From the NCBI GenBank assembly GCA_035771165.1, contig JAWNZC010000344.1, positions 1,397,501 through 1,461,500 of the forward strand: a DNA stretch of 64,000 bases, in the 5' to 3' direction. Of the stretch, positions 50,188-59,991 are shown piece after piece. The DNA comes from Paragorgia papillata (lineage: Eukaryota > Cnidaria > Anthozoa > Scleralcyonacea > Coralliidae). Below the pieces are notes generated by a model. The model made no database searches. It was given only the letters and a program-made list of their open reading frames with translations, and had not been told where the DNA came from. The first letter of the stretch is position 1. Each line of letters starts with the position of its first letter. Position numbers and translations under genes: made by a program.

Positions 50188-50407
50188 AATCCCCAACCCA
50201 CCCCGAACACAAACCACACCTATGAATTAATTAAAAAAATAAACAGCCAACACCCACTCTCTAGCACCCTCCGTCCAAAATCGACTTTAATTTATTCCTA
50301 CTTGCACCTGATTGGTTGAAAAAAAAAAATAAAGCAATATGATTGGTTAATCACTAGTACCCAATCTCCAACACACAAAAAAAAATAGTATTATTAATAA
50401 CACTACT
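50152..50407. repeat. Right terminal inverted repeat of Maverick B
   Basis: Inverted copy of 20025-20261, ending AATAACACTACT at 50407. Longer than the left arm by the expanded AC run. Confidence 0.95.
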
Positions 50408-50412
50408 CCATT
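50408..50412. repeat. Target-site duplication of Maverick B, right (CCATT)
   Basis: Same five bases as at 20020-20024, directly after the terminus. On the minus strand they read AATGG within the recombinase codons for KTM-G. Confidence 0.9.
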
Positions 50413-51181
50413 GTCTTGATCAACCAAGATGGTATTCCAGAGGCGGCGGCCGTCGTTGCAGCACCGATACGGAAGCTGTGAGTTGCGTAGGCAGAGGTGT
50501 CGAGACCACACATAGCCAGTAGGCGACGGAGTTGGGTAGACACCAAAGTGCGTGTCGGAGGTCTGCCGTTTTGGAGTCGGAAAAGAGGTCTATCCGGTTC
50601 TATAGGCGATGCTTGTAAGATATAATTTTTCATTGCTTTGACAGCACATACGTGGGAACTGGACGCAGCAATCGTGAGTAGGCTTCCCTGGCAAAAAGGG
50701 TCCGTTTTGGACTTCTTAATTTTAACTAGCATGCACGAAGGGTTAGTGATAATTGGTTCGAAAGTGATATCGGTAATCGTCATGTGGACCTCGGGGTCAA
50801 AAACCGAGTTACAGGTGAATTCGCTCAGCGAAGGAAGCCAAAGAAGGCCAAAGTAAAAGCAGCCCAGAACATAACTGAGTCCAGCTCGCATGTATAATTT
50901 GGATTTAGACATTTATGTCGTTTCGACATGATTTCAACGGTGACTGGACACCGCTCCCGAACGTTAATGCCTTGAATACGTTTTAGCCTCCTTAGAATCT
51001 GACTTAGTAAGGGCATTTTGGTTATGCCAAAAGGGGTGTTAAAAAGTAGGTGCAGGTGACCAACGCAAGTCTTAATTGTTTTGAACGAAACAGTATCGCT
51101 TAGATGGGCGACAAAGTAGACTAGAGTAATCTCACTTGTCGGTAAGAAGGGAGAACCAGATGTGTCAATACCCCGCAACAA
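50408..51181 (-). pseudogene. Tyrosine recombinase of DIRS element 2, N-terminal and central part
   Basis: The first frame (51181-50825) has the core-binding domain (LVYFVAHLSD, TCVGHLHLLFN) and FTLAFFGFLR with the first catalytic arginine. A frameshift at about 50826 leads to the second frame, which has DPFCQGSLLTIAAS, LRRLLAMCGLD and THSFRIGAAT (HxxR), and reaches SWLIKTM at the Maverick B border. The last box with the tyrosine is at 19907-20024. It would integrate the DIRS circle. Confidence 0.9.
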
Positions 51182-51273
51182 ACAAAAATGGATGAAATGG
51201 TTAATAGTGACTTCATACGTCTTCAGTGTTGATGGTGCCCAGGAATTAGAAAGAATGTAGTGGACTTTGGAAA

Positions 51274-52015
51274 TCAGAGTTGCATCATGTATGAGGGGAT
51301 GACACAGGGTGCTGTTGATGCTTTTGGAGCCAGTTTTCGAAAGCGTTCTATCTGGAAACGAGAGAGTGAATCAGCGATTTTATTACTCGAACCGGGCACA
51401 TGTTGGGCTGTAAAACTGAAGTTATGAATTAGGGTAAGAAGGGTAAGGTGACGTACTAGGTCCATGATTCTGGGAGCTTTTGAACTTTTGGAGTTTAAGA
51501 TGGCGACAACAGCGGTGTTATCGCATCGGAACGTGATCCTTTTGTTGGCCCACTGCGCTCCCCACAGCTCGCATGCTATGGCAATAGGAAAATATTCTTG
51601 CCAATCAATAGAGATACCCTTGGATTTGTTAATTTGCTGGTGCGGCTCCCACTTACCCTGAAACCAGGCGTTGTGGAAGAACCCCCCAAAACCAATAGCT
51701 CCCGAGGCATCAGTAAATAATTGTTGCTCTAGTGAGGAAGTTGGGTTAGGGTCTAGGAAGAGACTAACACCGTTCCACCCTTGGAGGAAAATGCCCCACA
51801 TGCGCAGATCTTTTCGAAATTCCCCATTAAGACAAAAATAATCGTGTGGCTTCTGAATACCGCAAGTTAGACGGATCATACGTTGGAGGAAAGGACGCCC
51901 TGGTGCAATGACACAACATGCAAACTGAAGCGTGCCAATCAAGGATTGCAAATCCTTTAGCCTGCAAGATTTTTTTGTTGCCCATTGCGAAACAGCAGAG
52001 CGAGCGCGATCTAAC
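51274..52015 (-). CDS. RNase H of DIRS element 2
   Basis: Catalytic residues are in LFTDASGAIGFGGFF, FRCDNTAVVAIL and HVPGSSNKIADSLSRF. Upstream the connection region LKDLQSLIGTLQFACCV follows the RT thumb. A one-base frameshift at about 52018 separates it from RT. Removes RNA from the RNA-DNA hybrid. Confidence 0.85.
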
Positions 52016-52720
52016 TTATCCTCCGGGTAGTCGGACTTCCATTTTGTTGGAATCGATGGTAATTCCGAGGAATTCGAGGGTTGTAGAAGGTTTGAATGTT
52101 TTGTTAGGGGCTAACGGCACGTCTAACTCAGTGAATAGGTGAAGTAGTTTACATAAGGAAGTGGCACAATTTGAAGCTGGGGGAGGCTCTGCGATAAAGA
52201 AATCGTCTAGGATGTGAAGCACCCGTGGGACACCTACCTGGGTTTTCAAGATCCATTCTAGCGCGTCGGATAGCAAGTTGAACAGGTAGGAAGCGCTGCG
52301 GAGCCCAAAAGGGAGAACCGTATCAAAGAAATACATATCGCGCCATTTCATGCCTAGGAGTTCCCAATCTTCCCGTCGAACTGGGATGTTACGGAAGGCT
52401 GATTTAATATCGGTCTTCGCCATGTAGCAGTTTTGGCCAAGATCTAGGACAATCTTAATAGCATTATTCAGACGAATATATTGAAGTGAGTAGTTTTCGG
52501 CAGGGATATTGTCGTTAACACTTGTTCCCGAACCCTTGGGGTAGGATAGATGAAAAATAGTACGCCATTTTTTACTGTGTTTTTTAGGCACAATGCCAAT
52601 AGGGTAAATCTGAAAATTAGGAAAAGGAGGCTTATCGAAAGGACCTGCGGTTCTACCCTGCTGTACTTCGTCCAGGAGATTTTCGTCAATAACGTGGGGG
52701 TGAATAAGCGCACTTTTTAG
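52016..52720 (-). CDS. Reverse transcriptase of DIRS element 2
   Basis: Fingers: WRTIFHLSYPKGSGTSVNDN. Palm A: AKTDIKSAFRNIPV. Motif B: LPFGLRSASYLFN. Active site: VLHILDDFF with the Asp pair. Then LAPNKTFKPSTTLEFLGI as the thumb-side GI/FLG motif. This is the DIRS-type RT order. The part upstream of 52591 is in another frame. Confidence 0.9.
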   Translation of the reverse strand, partial: LKSALIHPHVIDENLLDEVQQGRTAGPFDKPPFPNFQIYPIGIVPKKHSKKWRTIFHLSYPKGSGTSVNDNIPAENYSLQYIRLNNAIKIVLDLGQNCYMAKTDIKSAFRNIPVRREDWELLGMKWRDMYFFDTVLPFGLRSASYLFNLLSDALEWILKTQVGVPRVLHILDDFFIAEPPPASNCATSLCKLLHLFTELDVPLAPNKTFKPSTTLEFLGITIDSNKMEVRLPGG

Positions 52721-52727
52721 ATTGGGA

Positions 52728-54232
52728 CTAACGTAAGGGCGGCGGTAACCCTGATAACCAATATCGAAACCATGACGTAGACCTTAGACAGAGCTGAGCA
52801 AAAAAATTAGGGTCGGGATAGTTCATAAGATATTGTTCAAGTAGGTTAATGTTAATAGGTGTAGAAGGTGAAAAGTCGGATAGGTGGCTATTTTTCACGG
52901 CGTCGACGGCTATGAGACGACTCCTCAGACGATGGCTTGCGGGTGTCGGCGTGTTCGTAGCTGGGATGGTTTCCGCCGCAGTTGTCATGGTTGCATCGAT
53001 GGGGGAAGGTACAGGGGGTGCAAGCACAGGCAAGACCGGTTGAAATTGAGGCAGAAGTCAGAACGGTTGAACTTAAGTTTGGAAACAGAAAGAGGACAGC
53101 TTTCAACAAGGTGGGCTACCGAGCCACAAGAAAAACATGATCCCCGAGCGAGACCGGTAAATTTATCTAGGTATAATTGCATATCCCGCTGTCCCCAATC
53201 GAGCGATGCGTCTTTGGCCGCGCGTTTTCTGAATTCAATGTCATATGCATACCACGCCATCCCCCGGAATTTTGCCGAAGCAGTTCGGATTATGTGCACG
53301 TGGTTCAGCAGCGCAGAGCACGGTTCGGAAATTTGGAAACAACGACAGACATAAATATGGAGAAAGCTGTTAGCCATTTCTCGATAGAATCAATCTTTGT
53401 TTTGGCGCGTTGGGAACTGTTTTTGGGGAGGGGGATTGTCACACTCTGGTTGTTCAACGACACAGTAAACTGTTGGCGATCTAACCCTCTATCTGTATTG
53501 CAAGGCAAAAGAGAACATAGATCGACATACTCACCGTTGGTGATGGCTTGTTCGGTCTTTTTGGAAAGTTGTGCTGCCATTGGATTGGCGGACGGACGGC
53601 CGAGGAGCTGTTGAACGGATTGTGGATCCTGGAGGTCGACGAAAGCGGTGTCTTCTTGAGCGGGTGGAATCGGAAGATGCTGATAAGTGGTATTGGTGAA
53701 CGATGTGCGTGGCGTGTCCAAATGTAGTGTAGGCGGAGGTATAGCTGAGGGTCGGTAGGAATTGACACCGTGTGGTAGTGGTGGAGAATGTTCTTCAAGC
53801 CGCGCGGTAAGCAGAGGGGCGAGTTGGGAAACCAAGCGTTCGAGATTAGGCCCTTTGAGAATTGAAGTCACATCGACTGTATCAGGGTTTTCTTGAACAA
53901 TCCTACGTGGCGCGGGTGGTGAGTCGGATACAGGTGAAGCTGCCGGCGAACCATGCTGAGGCTCTTGCTGATGGAGAGAACGGAGACGGGCCAGTAGGGT
54001 TGCGCGAGAGCCAGTCACCACTCACCAGCTGATGTCGTTGAGCCAGGAGAAGTTGGAGCACTTCTGTCGAAGTTGACTCGTCAAAGGGTAGCAGACCAGT
54101 AGCTTGGTTTGGCGCCACGGACTGTTGGCTTGGCGGTCTCGCGATCGGCGGACGCGCAGAGGCTAAGCGCCGCGTTGTTGGCGCTGGATTGCGCTGTTTG
54201 GAAGCGCGTGATAGTCGCTTTGTCGGAGGCAT
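52728..54232 (-). pseudogene. gag-like protein of DIRS element 2, in several frames
   Basis: From 54232: MPPTKRLSRASKQRNP, then a frame change near 54020 to GSRATLLARLRSLHQQ (SAP-like helix) and a proline-rich stretch with FVDLQDPQSVQQLLGR. The third frame (53377-52985) has WYAYDIEFRKRAAKD, the classical gag segment, and the zinc knuckle CFSCGSVAHLVESC. The fourth (about 53109-52888) has a Cys/His cluster CTFPHRCNHDNCGGNH. RNA-binding coat protein of the retrotransposon. Confidence 0.75.
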
Positions 54233-54249
54233 GTTCTCGTAAGGATGAC

Positions 54250-54371
54250 TGATTTACTCATTTACTCATGAGTTACTCATTTACTCACGAGTTACTCATT
54301 TACTCATGAGTTACTCATTTACTCACGAATTACTCATTTACTCATGAGTTACTAATTTACTCACGAGTTAC
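54250..54371. repeat. 19-bp minisatellite, array 3
   Basis: About six units ATTTACTCATGAGTTACTC, the reverse complement orientation of array 2. Directly between the gag start of DIRS element 2 and ATPase copy 2. Confidence 0.9.
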
Positions 54372-54411
54372 GTTAAAAGTCCTGCATGGAGGAGCTCGGC
54401 CAATACAAACG

Positions 54412-55122
54412 ATGTCTACTGATTCTACATTTAAGTATTCTCCATTTGATGGAAACGCATCGAATTACCAAGGCAACAAAAAGACATACTCCATACAATT
54501 AACTCATCCCTTTGGGCTCTTGGTCTCTGGGGGGACCAAGACTGGGAATACAAGCTTTGTCAAGGAATTGTTAGCCAACGCCCAAATCATGATCGACCCT
54601 GTCCCAGAAAATATAATTTATTTTTATTCTGAGTACCAAGACACGTTTGCTAAAATGGAACTTCCTATTCCTGGGATTCAGTTTGTGCAAGGTTTATCCG
54701 AATCTATATTGGATAATATTAATCCCCAAATAAAAAATCTATTTATCGTTGATGATATGATGGGTGGAAAAGATACGATTATTGCTAAACTATTCACGAA
54801 GAAATCCCATCATGGTAATCTCAGCGTGATTTATATTGTGCATAATTTGTTTCATCAAAGCAAAGACCATCGTACCATCTCTCTCAATGCTAGTTACTTT
54901 GTCCTAACAGAAAATGTTCGTGATGCAAGTCAAGTGACTCATCTTGCCAAACAGTTGTATCCCGACAACACAAAGTTTTTCCAGCAAGCCTACCAGATGG
55001 CAACCAAAGAGCCGTATTCTTACCTGTTTGTCGATCTCACGCCGACATGTCCCGATGAAATCCGAGTAAGATCCGGGATATTTCCGACTGATACACATTA
55101 TGTATATCAACCCAGGGTATAA
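54412..55122 (+). CDS. Polinton A packaging ATPase, copy 2
   Basis: The 236-residue frame is open and aligns throughout with copy 1 (15665-16382). Walker A is GGTKTGNTS (residues 40-48), with asparagine where lysine is expected. Walker B is NLFIVDDMMGG, followed by SHHGNLSVIYIVHNLFHQS. The end VRSGIFPTDTHYVYQPRV replaces the usual FPGE-type tail. The N-terminal zinc finger of copy 1 is missing; homology starts at the minisatellite edge. It lies about 0.5 kb from the right inverted repeat, a plausible original position. Confidence 0.8.
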   Translation: MSTDSTFKYSPFDGNASNYQGNKKTYSIQLTHPFGLLVSGGTKTGNTSFVKELLANAQIMIDPVPENIIYFYSEYQDTFAKMELPIPGIQFVQGLSESILDNINPQIKNLFIVDDMMGGKDTIIAKLFTKKSHHGNLSVIYIVHNLFHQSKDHRTISLNASYFVLTENVRDASQVTHLAKQLYPDNTKFFQQAYQMATKEPYSYLFVDLTPTCPDEIRVRSGIFPTDTHYVYQPRV

Positions 55123-55633
55123 GAATAAGTGCTGAATACCTGAGAAAAGCGACATTGAGACATACGGATAATGGTTTATTAAAGGCTATATAGGACTGCA
55201 TTTTGAATATATGTTTAGATTTCATCAAACGAAAGAAACCATTATTACAAAAAACTAGTGTATTCCTACAATCAATCTAAACGCCCTAGTATTGGAATGA
55301 CACCAGTTATAAGAATTAAAGTTACTGTTGAATCGTTGAAACATTATCTTCTGTACTATGCTGAATTTAAATAAAGTATTTACAAATAATGTATATGTCT
55401 TTCTGATATTCCTTTGGTACATGTTAAATTTATAAGTTACCGCTTATCAACTCTCGTATAAAAGGTCTTGTCGAGTTATATTATAGTAAAATATAGCGTG
55501 AAGAGGGTGCGGCGTGCTCTTAAGGATTGATCAATTACCGAATTCAGTTAATTTAAAAGAGCGGCAAATTTGAATCATTCGCCGAAACTGCCTATACAAT
55601 GAGAGAATACCCTAATATGTGGCGGAACATCTC
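55123..55633. repeat. 3' flank of ATPase copy 2
   Basis: Near-identical to 16383-16897 and directly followed by the right terminal inverted repeat. No gene. Confidence 0.85.
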
Positions 55634-57717
55634 AAATTGTTTTATTTGTTTCTTACCATTGGTCAAGCTTTCAAAACCCGGGTTATATATATGTTTGTAA
55701 ATAGTAATTTAGCGGGTTTGTGTTTTGCGTACCTTTTCTGGGCTAACGCGAATGAACGGGAAATTGTATATGAAACGAAACAAATTCTCTTTTAACAATT
55801 ATTATCGGTGTGTCTTTGCGACGGGGTAGTATTCGTGCAATCCGTTTGAACCAATTCTTTATCCAAAGAATCGCTTTCTCTGTAAATTAAGCTAGAAAAT
55901 TAATAACTAAACCAAATACGATAACACTTTCGACTATGCTTTGATTTTTTGGACCAAAAAATAAATATTTTAAACTGAATACTTTGAATTCTGCCTTATG
56001 AGACGACGCGACGGTGGACATTCTCCATGGTTACGCCTAACGCCTCTCCTAAACTTGCCCATGCATTAATACCTCTTCATGTCCCTTATTATCCTCCCAA
56101 AGCTCATGATCACCCCCTGAATTCAATTAAATATTCTACTTATATGCAAATGCGGTTATGTTTAGGTCATTAGTAACCTTTGATGAGTTTTTTTAATGGC
56201 TTTTCCCTTTTGTGTTCTGCACGTGCGAGAATCTTATAACATACTAAACCATAGCAACGAATTATTTAACCAAGCTCTGTAATTTTTCAAAGTGTTTGGT
56301 CAACGATGCTGTCGAATAATGTTCTTCTAAGTTTACAATAACGATTCGCTACCATTCAAGGCGACTATTTTTAACTTCAAAGGGTTCCTATATTATAAAC
56401 ATGCTTCACATTTACGGTTTCTAGATCGTCGAGTATTCATGTCTCAGTTCTAAACGGCTTTCAACAAACGTTCCAAATCACACTCCAAAAGACTTTCGAT
56501 GTTACTCGTAAGAGAACAGAATTCGAATGAGACGACGCGACGCTGACATTCGCTATGGTAACGCCCCCGTTAATCATCTTTTGGCCTAAACATGCCCACA
56601 CATTAATACTCCTTATATTATCCACACACAACTCATGACATCCCCTAAAATGAATGAAATATTCTACTTATATGCAAATCTGGTTATGTTTTGGTCATTG
56701 GTAACCTTTGATGACTTTTCCCTTTTGTGTTCTGCACGTGCGAGAATCTTATAACATACTAAACCATAGCGACGAATTATATAACCAAGTTCTGTAATTT
56801 TTTTAAGTGCTTGGTCAACGATGCTGTCGAATAGTACTCGATGTTCTTCTAGACAATGTTTAAGGTAATACGACAGAGTGTCTATGAGCTCACGGCTTTT
56901 CGAAGTGATTCTTCATTATATCTTCCTACGATTTCCTCGCTTATAAACGAAGGTTTAGTTAGGAATGATTCTAAGATGATTTATTCTGTTAGGTTCTAAC
57001 CCTAATATAATATTCATAGCTTATTCAGATAATATTCGAGTTAAGTTATCTCACCAGATTCAGTCATTTAGAATGTTCGAAACCCACTATATTCCTCTAG
57101 ACAAGATTTAGGATAAAAATATAAAGTGTGTCTACTAATTTCTCTTTAGTTCCTTGTAAAGAACGTCTATTTGTTAGAGTTTATTGTACGCATGCTCTAT
57201 ATGCTTACATGTCCCACAAGTGTTAACTGGTAGTAGGATAAAGTGTATAAATGAAAAGGTAATTACTATTACTTATAAGGAATATAAGTCGAATGCCTTT
57301 TGATAATGATGTAACCCAGAACTTCGGAAATCAGTCGGAGAGCTATCGGTTATGACGTAGTGAATACCAGAGTGTTGGATAAAAGGTAACGACGACGATG
57401 CATAAATAATAAGTCGATTATGACGTAGTGAAAACCAGGGGGGTTGAGTAACAGCTAGGGTTTTTAGGGGGGTTGGATAAAAGTTAGGGTAAGATGGTCC
57501 CAAAGGAGCCTGAGAAATAATGATGTAAGCATAAATAATGAGGTTAGGGTTAGGAGGTCCTGAAGGAGGCTGAGAATGAATGACGTAAGCATTAGGGTTA
57601 GGAGGTCCCAAAGGAGCCTGAGAATGAATAAATAATAAGCTGAATATTTAATGAGTTGGGCGACATACCGCTTGCATACTAATTACTTCCGTGTCTATAG
57701 TGGGGGGTATTACTACT
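55634..57717. repeat. Right terminal inverted repeat of Polinton A
   Basis: Inverted copy of 8521-8758 plus 10019-11337. It carries an extra internal duplication: about 55997-56330 and 56530-56850 are about 80% alike by eye, and the left arm has only one copy. No gene; short frames here are repeat-derived. Confidence 0.85.
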
Positions 57718-57723
57718 TGGGTT
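57718..57723. repeat. Target-site duplication of Polinton A, right (TGGGTT)
   Basis: Matches 8515-8520 exactly. It overlaps the first base(s) of the stop codon of the minus-strand gene that follows. Confidence 0.85.
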
Positions 57724-58720
57724 AGTTTAGGTCTGCTCTTTTTTTCTTGATCAGGTAAGATCTTGGCAGGTCATCACAGGAGATTGCAAGTTCATGATAC
57801 ATCTCATCACTTGTACAGAATTTATCTAACAGAAACAAAACTTGTTCAATACTTTCTTTATCATAGTGATGAAGATTCTCTTCATCACTATAATCAAAAG
57901 AAATATTTTTTCCTGTATCAGTTTCTTTGGTTTTCAAACAAGACAACTTTAGTCTATGAGATTCAAGAAACCACAATGCTACATCTACTTTTCCCTTAAT
58001 CATTTTAATCCTTCGCAACCTTTGTCTCGCTCCAAGCTGGCTCAACGGCTCAATATCCAATGCTTTTTCCTCCATTTCTGCAATTTTCTCAATGTGGCAG
58101 GCCAAATCCTTGTTCAAGTTCACTATTTCTGAATTTATCTGCTCCAGTTCTTGGCGAATTTCCTCTAATAGACTGTCCTTCTCACTTTCCAGGTTGGTAT
58201 GCTTTTGTCGCCACTCTTCCACACTATATTTGGCTTCTTCCTGGAATTTCGTTAAATCATCTTCAATTTCTTTAACATCACAGATATTAACCAGTTCATT
58301 CACCAATATACTTAAGGTGAATGTTTTGCTGTTCAGTTCAGTTTTCTTTCGACTTCCCAGAGCGTTCTTGATTTTAGAAACAAAAGCACAAGCCTTCCTT
58401 CGTAATCTACCGTGGATTATGAATCCTGTCACTCTGCTTATTTGGAACCATTTATTTGGTATCCATCTATTCAATAGATCAATATAATCTAGAGTATTAC
58501 CTTCCTCGTCTCTTCTGCCAACTATTCCATCCCAGAAATGCAAAAGAGGGCAACGAATCTCAATAGCCAGGGCAATAGCAAATCTATCCACATTTTCCTT
58601 CTTTATATAGGCCAGAGGAGGGTTAATGACATTCACTTTATATGTTAATTTCTTCGTTTCGCACTCCCTCAGGAAGGTAGACATTTGAATAATTATAAAA
58701 AGCGCGGGATGAGCCTGCAA
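57722..58720 (-). pseudogene. N-terminal part of the interrupted host multi-copy gene
   Basis: The 332-residue frame probably starts at MSTFLRECETKK (about 58684). It has a central coiled coil (LESEKDSLLEEIRQELEQIN, residues about 165-225) and then LFLLDKFCTSDEMYHELAI and CDDLPRSYLIKKKRADLN. The last segment is, to my memory, followed in intact family members by a TPG-x-x-PGAQ box, which here begins the fragment at 2957 (GNTPGAQ). The stop codon lies at the Polinton A target site. So the two fragments seem to be one gene split by about 55 kb. Function unknown. Confidence 0.5.
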
Positions 58721-59399
58721 TATAACAATTAGCAGTCACCCATTTAAATTTAAACATGGCTGACCAAAGTGGACGAGTGAACAGAAGAGGAAAGGCATAG
58801 TTTTTGGTTTATAAACGGCCTTACAGAGCCACGATCTGTGATTAACTTCAACAAAATATTGGTTATTTTCAACAATGTTTGGCAGGATGTGTGATGGCAC
58901 ACAAGAAGACTTATACATCGAATTTGGTAGCTTAATCATTGAGGAATCGTTTCCGAGTGCGGCAACTAAATTTGGACAATTATTGGTCTTGCAATGTACG
59001 TTTAAAGGTATGGTACTTCCAGTATTTTGTGAATATATAAGGTCTCAAATAAGCAGAAAATGGGCTAAAGAAAATCAGATTTGGCAGACAATATATTTAA
59101 TCGATTGCAATAAATAACACGTCGAACAATCCGAGAGTCATTCTTCTCTGTGGCAAGAGTGCGGCACATTATCAGTGAACTTTCTGAGTGTCCGAATTTT
59201 TACTTTTAATGTCAGCTGTATATAATTTACTGTAACATTTTCGACGCCATATTGGAAATTTATAGTTAATTAATTCCAAAAGCGGACGCCATTTTGTCCG
59301 AAATTTCTGGTAATTTCTGGTAGTAAGATTTCACTTAACTGACAAAGCTGAATATGGCAAGCCGCTTGTAGCAAAATTCAATAGTAGTCTTTATTGAAT
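58721..59399. other. Host spacer, no gene supported
   Basis: Short open frames exist on both strands but none has protein-like features I can support. Confidence 0.4.
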
Positions 59400-59865
59400 T
59401 CAATGACTGATTTATGTTCAATCATGTTCAATCATTAATTCAATGTTCAATCATTCATTCAATGTTCAGTCATTCATTCATTCAATGTTCAATGAACACA
59501 TTCAATGTTCAATGATTCATTCAATGTTCAATGAACACATTCAATGTTCAATGATTCATTCAATGTTCAATCATCACATTCAATGTTCAATGATTCATTC
59601 AATGTTCAATCATCACATTCAATGTTCAATGATTCATTCAATGTTCAATCATCACATTCAATGTTCAATGATTCATTCAATGTTCAATGAACACATTCAA
59701 TGTTCTATCATTCATTCAATGTTCAATGAACACATTCAATGTTCAATGAACACATTCAATGTTCAATGAACACATTCAATGTTCAATGAACACATTCAAT
59801 GTTCAATGAACACATTCAATGTTCAATCATCACATTCAATGTTCAATCATTCATTCAATGCCTAG
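59400..59865. repeat. 20-bp satellite ATTCAATGTTCAATGAACAC
   Basis: About 23 tandem units with three variants (AATGAACAC, AATGATTC, AATCATCAC) in an alternating pattern. Any open frame across it is an artefact of the repeat. Confidence 0.9.
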
Positions 59866-59991
59866 CCTGCATCGCGGGCACTCTTGCGGGTTAGTCCTGG
59901 GGAACTAGCTTTCCCGCGAAATTGTATCCGCCATATTGGAATATTAGTTCTGGCCACTTGGCTCATTGATCTCTGTTCTGGCTGTTAAAAG

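Larger units (their letters stand above)
20025..50407. mobile_element. Maverick B: 30.4-kb adintovirus-like Maverick/Polinton
   Basis: It is bounded by inverted repeats starting AGTAGTGTTATT and a 5-bp target duplication. Base composition is far more AT-rich than the surrounding DIRS DNA. It encodes DNA polymerase B, packaging ATPase, adenain-like protease, integrase and penton-like and probable major capsid proteins, which is the Maverick core set. At 30 kb it exceeds the usual 15-20 kb. Much of the extra length is paralogous small genes in the outer 10 kb on each side. Many genes contain frameshifts or stops. Confidence 0.95.
18864..54249 (-). mobile_element. DIRS element 2, interrupted by Maverick B
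   Basis: On the minus strand: gag from 54232, a zinc-knuckle and second cysteine-rich part, RT (52713-52016), RNase H (52015-51274), recombinase (51181-50408) and, beyond Maverick B, the recombinase C-terminus (20024-19907). Its length without Maverick B is about 5 kb, a normal DIRS size. Minisatellite arrays in opposite orientation lie at both ends. The outer limits are approximate. Confidence 0.8.
8521..57717. mobile_element. Polinton A: 49-kb compound Polinton with long inverted repeats
   Basis: Perfect termini (AGTAGTAATACC at 8521 and its complement ending at 57717) are flanked by TGGGTT on both sides, and inverted repeats of about 1.6-2.1 kb lie inside. The only Polinton genes left are two copies of the packaging ATPase and a piece of DNA polymerase B. 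No integrase, protease or capsid gene of this family was found. About 40 kb of the length is later insertions: a hAT-like element, two DIRS elements and Maverick B. Without them some 9-10 kb would remain, so Polinton A has also lost genes. Confidence 0.8.

Noticed and set aside
50089..50319. Open frame with a His-Thr run across the right terminal repeat
   Set aside because: It translates the tRNA-like sequence and the AC repeat.
59443..59769. A 108-residue open frame
   Set aside because: It is a translation of the 20-bp satellite.
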